Shown piece after piece: positions 55,707 to 64,000 of a DNA stretch of 64,000 nt. The position numbers were made by a program, and so were the translations under genes. The notes under the pieces are model-generated. The model did not search any database. It had not been told where the DNA came from and saw only the letters and a list, made by a program, of their open reading frames with translations. The stretch spans positions 98,534,562 to 98,598,561 of the forward strand of contig OW799236.1 in assembly GCA_941918925.1 (NCBI GenBank), read 5' to 3'. The number at the start of each line of letters is the position of its first letter. Position 1 is the first letter of the stretch. The stretch comes from Phyto melanocephala (lineage: Eukaryota; Arthropoda; Insecta; Diptera; Rhinophoridae).

Positions 55707-57226
55707 TTTATACCCACCCACCACAAAAATGGTGTGGGGGTATATTCATTTTGTTATTCCGTTTGTAACACATCGAAGTAACAATTTAAGACCCCAAAAA
55801 GTTCAGGTTTCATTTAAGGACGATCTACCTATGTCTATCCGTCTGTTGAAAGCACCATAGAGCTCGAACCGAAAAGGCTAGAGGGCTCCAATTTTGTCAG
55901 AATATTTCTTATACACAAGGCTTGCTTGGCCCTAAAAATGGTCTAAATTGGAATATTAAGAAGAGAGTTATATCTCGTAATGCAAGAGTAGGTCAAAAAA
56001 CTAAGTCCTTTCAACATCGAATAAAATGCAATTGTGTCCAAACGCATTAACGTAGAGCCATGATATTTCGAATGTATATTTCCTGAGTAAAAAAATATTT
56101 TTCCCTGAAAATTGCTCAAATCTATACATTACGAAAGAAGTTATAGATCAAAATGTACGAACATTTATACCGCACAGTGTCATATTCGGTATATTTAAAA
56201 TGAAAAACGTAAGAAAACTTACAAAATAAGATGAATGATTCTAAAATTTTGCAAAAATTGCTTTTTGATCAAAAGACAAGCAAAAGAGAAAAATTAAGGT
56301 GACACGCCCACCTCCCATATTATTTTTTATGGACAAAAATAATTAAGAAAAAAGAAGTCTGCAATGGATTATCTGAGTAAAATTCAAATTTTTAAATTTA
56401 ATTATTTAATTTTAAAAGTAGGAGGTGACATGCCCACACAAAGCTAATATTATATTTTAACTATCTCTGGGTACCAAATTATACTCTACAGATTCCGTAA
56501 AAATACAACATTGTTTAAGTGTAATGTAGAAATTCTTAATTTAAATTTAAGGAAATAAATTATTAGCAAATCGAAGTAACACAAAGAAAATAACAATTTT
56601 TTTTACTATAAAGAGATTATTACATAACGATTACTGTTAATAATAAAATAATAAAAGGTCCGCCAAATAACTTTTTCTTTTTTGAAAATGCTATAAAAAA
56701 GTGTAGCTTCGGCTGTGTTGAAACCAAATATTGCCAATGTCCTCCTCTTTAATTTTTTTGAACAAAAATTCGTTCAACATGGCCTGATAACGATCGCCAT
56801 TGACTACGGCCACTCCTTACTCATTTTCTAAGAAAAATGGCCCAATTATGCCTCTGGACCAAAATCCGCACCAAACAGTGACTCATTTTGGATGTATCGG
56901 CTTTTCAATGTATGCATGCGAGTTTTCTGTGCCCCAAATGCGACAATTTTGTTTGTTTACATACCCGCCAAGATTAAAATGAGCTTCATTTGGCAAAATC
57001 GGCCAAAGTAATGTCGCAATATTTCCCAGCGTTGTTCAAGCGTATACACAACCATATTCGTTCAGCGGAAGGATAAAACTAATTATCTGTCAAATCAGAC
57101 ATGAGCTAAGTGTTACCATTCACGAAATAAGCCCTAGTTGAAAAAAAAACGTTAGATGGCGGACCCTTTAGATAAGGCACTATATAAAATTGGTTCGGCA
57201 CAGCCAAATATAGTGCTCTTACTTGT
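55707..57226 (-). mobile_element. C-type TATACCC repeat with nested mariner derivative (C7)
   Basis: Starts TATACCCACCCACC..AAATGGTGTGGGGGTATA and ends TTGGTTCGGCACAGCCAAAT / ATAGTGCTCTTACTTGTT. TCCGTTTGTAACACATCGAA and TCGAACCGAAAAGGCTAGAG are C blocks. The mariner derivative at 56654-57167 interrupts the last part. Without it the copy is about 1.0 kb. Confidence 0.83.
56654..57167 (-). pseudogene. Internally deleted mariner-like element, copy 2 (both TIRs)
   Basis: Ends AAAGGTCCGCCA and TGGCGGACCCTT flank about 514 bp next to TA. On the minus strand: MVVYTLEQRWEILRHYFGRF, then PNEAHFNLGGYV-like, NKQNCRIWGTENSHAYIEKP (in a second frame), and NIWFQ followed by a loss of the GATCH segment. 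The N-terminus is joined directly to the middle of the catalytic domain and the C-terminus is absent, as in copy 1 at 47440-47900. Several frameshifts are present. Confidence 0.87.
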
Positions 57227-58017
57227 TATTTTTCTCCTGTTTTTTTCTGGTTCAAGATCAAGGTTGCTAACAGCTAAAAATGTGAAAGAATTTGACACTT
57301 TTATATATCGCTTATATAAAGCTGGTTCAAGTTTAAATTGATTTTATTTGTGTGCATAAATTGACAATTCAAAACAAACTTTTTTTTAAAACCAATTAAA
57401 AAAGCCAACTTTAGTGTGGGACTATGATGATTATGACCCATTTAATCAGCTTTAAATAATAAAATTTCACAAACTGACTTAAGTTGTACGTATGTATGTA
57501 TGAATAAATAAATGTATGTACATATGTATATTATACATATGTCATGATGATCAAGTTTCCCCATCAACCACCAAAATTAAAGACATAATTAATATAAAAT
57601 TGTTAAGAATTATGGGAGTAAAGAATAAATGGGAGTAGTAGGTAGGGTTGTCAGATTTCTTTTGAACTTTTTCGCCAAATTAAATGTTAAAAATCGCCAA
57701 AATCGCCAAAGCCTCTTTTTCTTAGTTTTGTCAATAAATAATATATTTTTGTAATTATTAAAAATATTTTTTATAAATCCTAAAAAATAAATTTAATTTA
57801 AATCGCTAAAAATAAAAAAAAAATATGCCATATGTAGTAGAATAATGAACATTTGATACTAGTTTTCACATCATTGTAAATAGTAGTATACTTTAAGTGT
57901 TAAGAATAGGCAACTTTGTTTTAAAATAAAATTAAAAGAAAGGGCAGTTGAGATACAGCGATCGATAGTATTACACATAATATGTATTATATAAACTTTT
58001 TATTTAAAACAAAGTAA
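57227..58017. other. A+T-rich spacer
   Basis: Contains ATGTAC microsatellites at 57490-57540. AAATCGCCAAAATCGCCAAAG near 57690 is a short direct repeat. Nothing else is recognised. Confidence 0.5.
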
Positions 58018-59857
58018 AAACATATAAGAGTATTATATTCGGCCGTGCCAATTCTGATAAAACCCTTCACCATCATGTAGTTATCGAAGCTTAGCTTAGA
58101 TTTTATGTTAAAAGTCATTATTTCGGACGCCATCCTATATTTTTAATTTTAACATAGTCAAGCCTTTTATTGAAACCCATATTGATGGGGTTAAGAAAAA
58201 TTTCAGCCATTTTGTTTCAGACGCCATCTTGGATAATAATTTTTTTATTTGTGTTAACAGTATTCCACTGGCAAAATCTTTGCATTTAATAGCAATATTG
58301 AGGGGGATGAAGTGAGTATATTTTCAATTACTAGATTTGGTTCAGATATTAATTTAAAGAACCTCATTTTTTAGTGGCGGCTATAATGTATTTTAATTTA
58401 TTTACAGTGTTTTATATTTTGCTTGTTAAGCGCTTTCTTTTTCTACCCATATCATTCCTCTCTAATGTCCAAAATCTAAAAAATCGATTTTAGTTTGTAT
58501 ATTTTAGTAATAACACCGAAGCATTTGTATTTTTGTGCTTATATCTTAGTTAGTTTCAAACCGATTTGTCAGTCTTCTTTTTTTTTTTTTTTGCAAAAAA
58601 TTTTGAGGCTACGGGTTTGTATTCTGGTGTCTTTACAATAGCATGTTCAAAATTAATAGGGGCTTCTATAATTTCATATATTTCAAAAATATATATATTT
58701 TTTAAAATTATTTTTGCCTCTAACTTTGTCGGTTAGTATTCGATTTATTCAAAATTTCATAAGAAAATCTCTCTCTATATTAACCTGGGGCTGAAAATTT
58801 TTAATTTTTTGGTAAAAATGTAAGAAAAACATGTAAGAGTGTTATATTCGGCCGTGCCGAATTAGATAATACCCTTCACCATCATGTACATGTAAAAATA
58901 TAGGAAAAAACAGAGGCAGTCGTGTTTATTTGCTCATATCTCAGAAAGTTATCGGGCGATTGTACTGAATTTCAATAGCGATTCATTTCCGGATTATTCC
59001 AAAAGATTGATACCATACACAGATCTGAGGAACATATGGTTGCTTCTAAAAGTTGATTTCAACTAACACACGGACAGACGGTCAGGGCTTAATCGACTCC
59101 TCTATTCATAAGCTTTCAGAAAATATATACTTTATGGGATCGAAAATAAAAATTGTAGAAATTACAAACGGAATGACAAAGCTATATATACCCTTGTGCA
59201 CCACAGGTGAAGGGTATAAAAAGAGAGACAGTTGAGTTTGTTTGCTTATAAGTATCTCAAAAAGCTATGGAGCGATTATGGAGAATTTCGATGGCGATTT
59301 ATTCTTGGATATTTGCAAAAGATTGACAGCATATAAAGATCCAAGTAACATGTGGGGCCTTTTAAAAGTTGATTTCAACCAACACACGGACAGATGGATG
59401 GACGGACATGGCTCAATCGACTCCCATAGTCATAAGCTTTCAGAAACTATATAATTTGTGGAATTGGAAATCAATATTGTGGAAATTACAAACCCCTTGC
59501 ACTACTGGTGAAAGGTTAATGATAAGTGATGTTGGCTTTAGAAAAAAAACCGGGGCAGTCGTGTTTATTTACATATATATATATATCGGAAAGTTAATGG
59601 GAAAATTGTGCTAATTTTCAGTTTTAATCTGCTGCCAAATATTACCGATATTATGATACTACTCTTGATGATGTCGGGGGTCTTCCAAAAACTGATTTAA
59701 AAATACACACGGACAGACTGACAGAGAGACAATGCTGCATCGAATCCCCTGTTCATGAGCTTTCGGAAAATAATATTGTAGAAATGAATATTGTAGAAAT
59801 TTCACACGCAATGACAAACCTGTATATACCCTTACACTCTTTGTGAAGGGTATAAAA
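58018..59857 (+). mobile_element. D-type TATACCC repeat with extra 5' segment and triplicated 3' domain (D5)
   Basis: The 5' edge TAAGAGTATTATATTCGGCC begins at about 58026 and a second edge, GTAAGAGTGTTATATTCGGC, occurs at 58830. The 3' domain (GAGGCAGTCGTGTTTATTTG ... ACGGACAGACGG ... GTGAAGGGTATAAAAA) is present three times: about 58896-59219, 59222-59525 and 59543-59857, progressively diverged. D-type ACGCCATCTTGGATAATAA blocks lie in the first 800 bp. The frames at 59053-59614 are shadows. Confidence 0.8.
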
Positions 59858-60396
59858 AATCTAATTAAAATTGAATTACAATCAGATTTAATTTGAATTT
59901 TATGATGAAGATTTAAATTTATCTAATTGTTTTGTTTTTTTTTTTCAACAAAACTTATACACGTTTACGTGTCGTTTTTATAATCCAAGCGATATCATTG
60001 AGTAGAAGTTTTGCATGTATTTGTTTTTGTTACAATAACAAAATACTTGTAAAAATTTTACTCAGCACAATCCTTCGGATTCTATTATTTTAAGCAATGG
60101 TGACTTTCAATACTAAGAAACTAACTAACTAACTTATACTAACTAACTATCATGTTTGTTATTCATAACATATGCGGCGAAATGTGGGTTAATACATACA
60201 ACTCTATGGTAGCAAACTGCCTTAAAAATTAAAATTAAAATTTATTATTTGATCGACAAACGTAACATAACATATGCAAATTGAAAAAGTTACATACATA
60301 CGAATAAAAAAAGTTTTTTTTGAGTATGAGAAATTAACATCAAAGAAACAAACACCTACGACATTTGGGTTTCCAATCGTTATTTTTTTATGGAAT
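59858..60396. other. A+T-rich spacer with an ACTA-repeat patch
   Basis: ACTAACTAACTAACTTATAC / TAACTAACTATC at about 60120-60152 follows less A+T-rich bases (TCCTTCGGATTCTATTATTT). A short tandem tail like this may mark a non-LTR retrotransposon 3' end, but no body is recognised. Confidence 0.4.
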
Positions 60397-60733
60397 ATAT
60401 CGTCGACTTAATATGCAAACCTGCTAAGTCCACTTTTTAAGTAAATTGAGATTTGGATGCCGTGTGGTAGAGAAAGATACGCCTTGTCGACCAGCATGTA
60501 GTTTTTCTTCAATTTAAGTCTTGAAGTGTGTAAAAAGGTTTGATAAGAAAAACTGCTTAATCCAGTACATTATTAGTTCAGTGTTTATTACTAATTCCAA
60601 TTTGTCTTATTTCTTATTTATACCTGAAAAATACCATAGTTTTCCTCTCAAGCTATAAATATAAAAAGTTTTTTGTCTCTCCTGTAAAATTTGCTGAAAG
60701 GGAGAGCAGGTTTGCATATTAAGCCGACGATAT
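60397..60733. mobile_element. MITE with ~29-bp TIRs (ATATCGTCGACTTAATATGC)
   Basis: ATATCGTCGACTTAATATGC / AAACCTGCT (60397-60425) pairs with AGCAGGTTTGCATATTAAGC / CGACGATAT (60705-60733) with one mismatch. The interior is about 280 bp, non-coding, with TCTC-rich patches. No target duplication is certain. Confidence 0.8.
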
Positions 60734-61757
60734 GTACCTCTGAATATAGATTTCGATAAATAAAAAATTCATAAATAAAGTAATTGCAAAAGGGTTCGCA
60801 TAGTTAATGCAATATCTCCTGGTTTTAGCCTACATCCAGAAAATAGATAATCGAATTTTTTGCTAATCAAATGAGTAAGTTTTTGCAATCTAACTTTTCT
60901 TTTGTGATAATAAAATTCCTTTTGTAGGTTATTTGTGCTAACTACATGTTTATATTCCGAAACGAAATTCTGTAGATACAACCGTAAAATTCAACTATCA
61001 CAACGTAACTATGCGATTGGTAACAATTATGGTACTTAGAGAGTACTACTACTTACAACCGATACTGTTTTCTTTGTGTAATCTTTTCAAATTTGATTCT
61101 GTGTCGCAAAATTAGCTTAAGGTGCCCCGCCGTTTTGCTTTATTTGTTGTACTTACAATAGCTCAAATCTGACACACATAAATAACTAAATTTGAAAATA
61201 TAAACTTATTTTTCTTTAGAAAACAATGACCATTAATTGTTAGAGAAAGCAATGCGACCCGGGCTAAGCTATTGTTTGATTGATAAAATAACAAATTTCA
61301 TAACACACATAACTCAGATGGATGATTGTTTAAGCATAAGTTAAACTAATTATGAAGTGGTTTAATTTAGGTTAATAACTCATGGTTAGCATGTCATTGT
61401 CGATTGCGTGTTTATGCGAGTGATTTCATAATTGTCTATCAAAAACTACAAGATACAGACAATTAGCATTAAATTTGCTCTTTCAAAAATAAGGTTTTTT
61501 TAAACATCTTATAAATTAGTTTAACATAAAAATATTTCCTTTTTTACAAATGTATGTGTAAAAAATACTTCTTTTGATAATAATAGTAGATTAATAATTA
61601 AATATTTATTAATACCCACAAACAAATAACAAAGTACTTTATGTTAAATCACAATTTCATCACTTCAAAGGAAGAAGCCATAATTATTTTTTGAAAATAT
61701 TTCTAACAACCCAGCAAAAACTAGGTAATGACTTGCTTTTACTAAGCAAAAGCAGCT
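60734..61757. other. A+T-rich sequence without recognised genes
   Basis: Patches such as GGTGCCCCGCCGTTTTGCTT (61121) and GCAATGCGACCCGGGCTAAG (61250) are less A+T-rich and might be host sequence. The open frames (60769-60981, 61665-61847) have no domain. Confidence 0.4.
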
Positions 61758-62032
61758 AATACACGGCATGCTTTTTACATCTGACTTGACAAATTCCACA
61801 CTAATATATAAGAACAAATCGTGTGTTATCTTTGAGACATCTGACAAAATTTCAATTAGAGCGCGCTCTATTTTCTTCTGTCAAAACATGTGACATCAGC
61901 CGCTGGCAAAAATCTCTGCTGCTGCAAAGCAATCAGCGACGGTTGCCTGTAAAAGTACAATTTTGACAGACATGTAGATTTACATATGTCTCACAAATTT
62001 TAAAGTCAGATGTAAAAAACATGCCGTATATT
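61758..62032. mobile_element. MITE with ACGGCATGCTTTTTACATCTGAC ends (split quoted)
   Basis: ACGGCATGCTTTTTACATCT / GAC (61763-61785) pairs with GTCAGATGTAAAAAACATGC / CGT (62005-62027), one mismatch, extended by TAATAC-like bases outside. A second inner pair is TGACAAATT.. / ..AATTTTGACAG. The GAGCGCGCTC palindrome lies at 61859-61868. About 275 bp, non-coding. Confidence 0.72.
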
Positions 62033-62252
62033 ACAGTCTTAAGAAGAACAGCCTTAAGAAGTACTGACTGAAGTAATGACTTGATTTATAATACGTAAGT
62101 ACTTATTTTCAGACATTTGCTTAGATACACACACAATACAAGTTTTTTGTTGAGAAATTTGCTAGAAGCCACTTAAATACTTTTTATAATTCTCATTTAG
62201 TTTAACACGCTTAGGGTATAAGTAAAGCAAAGCATTTCATTGACAAATTGAT

Positions 62253-62789
62253 CAGGGAATGCTTTGATAGAATAGATTCTATTGAAATTGTCCAAATGAA
62301 TAGATATTTGTCCCCGGTGGACCTTTTAACCCTTAGAGGAGCTGGTTTCCTTTATGAGGGTGCTGATCTCATGTTCTATCATAGGAGAATTCGCACGCTA
62401 GATTCAAGTGACTCTGTGTATAACACTGCTCAGTAGACTATTGCCTTTTCTATTGTGTATATTTCCTTCTATCCTTAGCATAAGTAACCTTTAAGTAGTT
62501 TGTAAGCTTTTTAACTTAAGTTATATAAATAAGTTCTAGTTCATAAGTTTTTATAATATGAGATAATCCCCTTTTTGATCCCTTTTTTGGGGAATTTAAA
62601 GCAAGAGCCAAGTAGATTAATGTAAGAATGACGTAGCTAAGCTATAATATACATATGTGTAATAGTAAAGTCCTTGAAAAATATGTTAGTATGTAAGGAA
62701 AACAGTAAAAATGTATTAGTTTTCTAGATTAAGAAACTAAATTTTATGTAATGAATTTAATGGGAATTAATAAAATATCAATCAATCAA
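62253..62789 (+). mobile_element. 5'-truncated non-LTR retrotransposon with 16-bp TSD
   Basis: TCATTGACAAATTGAT flanks both sides (62237-62252 and 62790-62805). The insert opens directly in a coding frame, CFDRIDSIEIVQMNRYLSPV, DLLTLRGAGFLYEG and YHRRIRTLDSSDSVYNTAQ, stopping near 62436. A 3' UTR of about 350 bp follows, with AATAAA at 62769-62774 and a TCAATCAATCAA tail in place of poly(A). The structure is typical of target-primed reverse transcription with 5' truncation. The clade is not recognised from the C-terminal peptide. The upstream start of the frame lies in flanking DNA and is not a real start. Confidence 0.88.
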
Positions 62790-63072
62790 TCATTGACAAA
62801 TTGATGAGTTATAGATTTGTGGCTCTATTATCGAAATCAACCAAAGTATAGTGGCGTTGCCAGTTGCCAAAATTACATTACGTATGGCAACTAGCGAATG
62901 GCAGTTGTCAATTTTAGTTGCTAAAAAGGGGATTTTCGGCAACCGTTTATTTCTGGTTGCTGTGTAATTTTTTAAAAGAAGAAAAAGTAAAATTTAAAGG
63001 TAATTAAATACTTTTTTATAAATTAGTCATATTTTTAACATTATATATTTTTTTCGCATGTTTGTAGGATTC

Positions 63073-63276
63073 ATGATGGTTAAAATTACCACAAAACAAC
63101 AATTCGAAATTTTAATTGAGCAAATGGAAGCTAACACAAATGTTGCTCGTGGTGTGCGGTTTTTTCCTCCTCTGTTAATTTGGAAACAATCCAAATTTGA
63201 CAAAGCTTTTGCTCTATTAGGTGGACAACTTCAGTCAAAACCACCGACAATGTGGGTTAAGCCATACCGAGGTTGA
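63073..63276 (+). pseudogene. Harbinger Myb/SANT-like protein, N-terminal part
   Basis: MMVKITTKQQFEILIEQMEA, then NTNVARGVRFFPPLLIWKQ and ALLGGQLQSKPPTMW match the Myb/SANT-like domain that accompanies PIF/Harbinger transposases (a pattern like T..Q...L...ME.N...ARG....W..L...LN..GPP......W). The ATG at 63073 is more likely than that at 63058 because it starts near the domain. It is cut off at the deletion junction (63276) and some middle residues look shifted. Confidence 0.8.
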
Positions 63277-63618
63277 AGTCATTGCCATGCGACTTTTGAA
63301 AACGTCCCTCAGCAAAAAACCTCAAAGCTGCACACACTTTTAAAAGTGGGGGTATTGCTGTTGATCGATGGCTTTTTCTAAATTCATTTTTTAAAGCTTC
63401 CACTAAATAAACAACGGCGTCTTTTGGAAGCCGAAAATACGCCTTAAAGCTAAGATGAACAATTGATTATTGAAAATTATTCTAAACTAAAAATCTATTT
63501 ACAGAACAGATGGTAATTCTAAGGGATTAAAGTTATCTCCTAAATTTCTTCTAATAGATGCCACGTTTTGCACTTCTTGCTGCTCTTCATCAAAAAATAG
63601 TTCCACTGAACTTATCAT
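63276..63618 (-). pseudogene. Harbinger transposase, N-terminal two exons
   Basis: Minus-strand exon 1 (63618-63503) reads MISSVELFFDEEQQEVQNVA and NFNPLELPSV. A 53-bp intron (63502-63450) has GTAAAT and TTCATCTTAG borders, and exon 2 (63449-63276) joins in frame: KAYFRLPKDAVVYLVEALK, then SHRSTAIPPLLKVCAALRFF and AEGRFQKS. This is the N-terminal region of HARBI1-type nucleases (F.L....YL...L, ..T.I.P..K...ALRF.A.G.FQ). The catalytic DDE part was lost in the internal deletion. Both exons and splice sites are intact, suggesting a recent deletion. Confidence 0.88.
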
Positions 63619-63825
63619 TATTTAAAATTAAATTTTTATTGTGGAAATTTACCTCAGTATATTCAATTGTTTACAATTACTAAAGTTGCTGAAATGTCAA
63701 TATAAAGCTTATCGATAACTTCATGGCAACTGACAAAAGTTGCAACACATAATGTTAATTTTAACATCAGTGGCGTTGCCTGTTTTCAATGCAACTGAAC
63801 TTTGGTTGCTTTCCGTAATAGACCC

Positions 63826-64000
63826 ATTGCACTGATTTTTAAATTTCAAATTAACGTATCGCAGAATAATCTAACCAAATTTTCATTCTTAAAAGAACCG
63901 TCCATAATAGTAATGGGTTATTTAGGTTATTAAAATCAAGTACTTCTTTATTGCTATAAAAGTAAGTACTATTTAAAAGCGACCGCAGTAAGTAATTATA
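63826..64000. other. Window edge, no feature recognised
   Basis: A+T-rich. A direct repeat, AAGTACTTC / AAGTACTAT, lies near 63940-63970. Nothing else is visible. Confidence 0.5.

Larger units (their letters stand above)
62821..63825. mobile_element. PIF/Harbinger element with internal deletion (about 1.0 kb)
   Basis: GGCTCTATTATCGAAATCAA / CCAAAGT (62821) pairs with ACTTTGGTTGCTTTCCGTAA / TAGACCC (to 63825), ~27-bp imperfect TIRs. Subterminal GGCAACT / AGTTGCC and GTGGCGTTGCC motifs repeat on both sides. It carries a Myb/SANT-like frame on the plus strand and a transposase N-terminus on the minus strand, converging at about 63276. The two-gene layout fits Harbinger. The rest of both genes is deleted. 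The 3-bp target duplication is not preserved. Confidence 0.85.

Noticed and set aside
60120..60152. ACTA tandem as telomere-like repeat
   Set aside because: Only about five units, imperfect, with no array; more like a retrotransposon 3' tail or a microsatellite.
1..64000. Endogenous viral sequence
   Set aside because: No capsid, envelope, polymerase or viral protease motif was recognised in any open frame; the reverse transcriptase remnants are of non-LTR type.

Overview
This window looks like the repeat-dense, A+T-rich intergenic or intronic DNA of a higher fly (Diptera, probably Schizophora such as a blowfly, house-fly relative or tephritid). The reasons are the composition (about three quarters A+T by eye), the eukaryotic splice signals inside transposon genes, TIR transposons of the Tc1/mariner, hAT, PIF/Harbinger, piggyBac and pogo types, R1-like non-LTR retrotransposon debris, and many copies of a repeat carrying TATACCC...GGGTATA, CCCATAAAGTATATA and CCGTCTGTCCGTCTG blocks, which are typical of fly genomes. 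No complete host gene, rRNA, tRNA or CRISPR array is visible. The only host-gene candidate is one short exon at 44811-44900.

Most of the window is built from one repeat superfamily, called here the TATTCGGCCGTGCCGAAT/GGGTATA family. One edge carries the palindromic-looking TTCGGCCGTGCCGAA block and the other ends in GTGAAGGGTATA. Four versions are present. A (about 700 bp): 5437-6955, 5619-6383, 15181-15873, 20586-21300. B (about 760-820 bp): 8321-9140, 15876-16232, 19411-19951, 49302-50063. C (ending in CCACCA..TGGTGG): 1906-2525, 26145-29450, 31194-32060, 42146-42290, 48091-48240, 51059-52190, 55707-57226. D (with repeated GACGCCATCTTG blocks): 9401-10250, 24853-25922, 35702-36400, 38913-39891, 58018-59857 and fragments. 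A and B differ by an inversion of the AT-rich core. Copy C2 holds a tandem array with an exact 288-bp period.

Layout. 1-4750: C repeat, an R1-like reverse transcriptase tail split by a TIR element, and a small palindromic MITE. 4756-7565: a Tc1/mariner-like element with catalytic spacing DD37E, split by an A repeat that is itself split by another A repeat. 7.6-12.1 kb: repeat tails and two tandem copies of a GCGTGGC-type repeat. 13-18 kb: a TIR element with CGTACGTGACA motifs, a tandem duplication preserving empty and filled insertion sites, and a hAT-like element. 20.3-24.4 kb: a composite repeat containing a piggyBac C-terminal remnant, then a CCCAGC-ended element. 24.8-34.2 kb: D and C repeats with the 288-bp array, then a second hAT-like element with an 8-bp TSD. 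35-44 kb: D repeats, several MITEs, a pogo-type element and mariner relics. 44-53 kb: a poly(A)-tailed retroposon, the possible exon, and a hAT element with a perfect 8-bp TSD and nested insertions. 53.2-55.5 kb: a CCCAGTTGGC-ended element with long subterminal repeats and a spliced ORF but no visible transposase. 55.7-64 kb: C and D repeats, MITEs, a truncated retrotransposon with a 16-bp TSD, and an internally deleted PIF/Harbinger element.

The genes do not form a pathway. What links them is nested insertion: three or more layers at 4756-7565, 26145-29450, 42146-44010, 47338-48539 and 55707-57226. These give a relative insertion order that can be read directly from the sequence. All family names rest on motifs read by eye; no database search was done.
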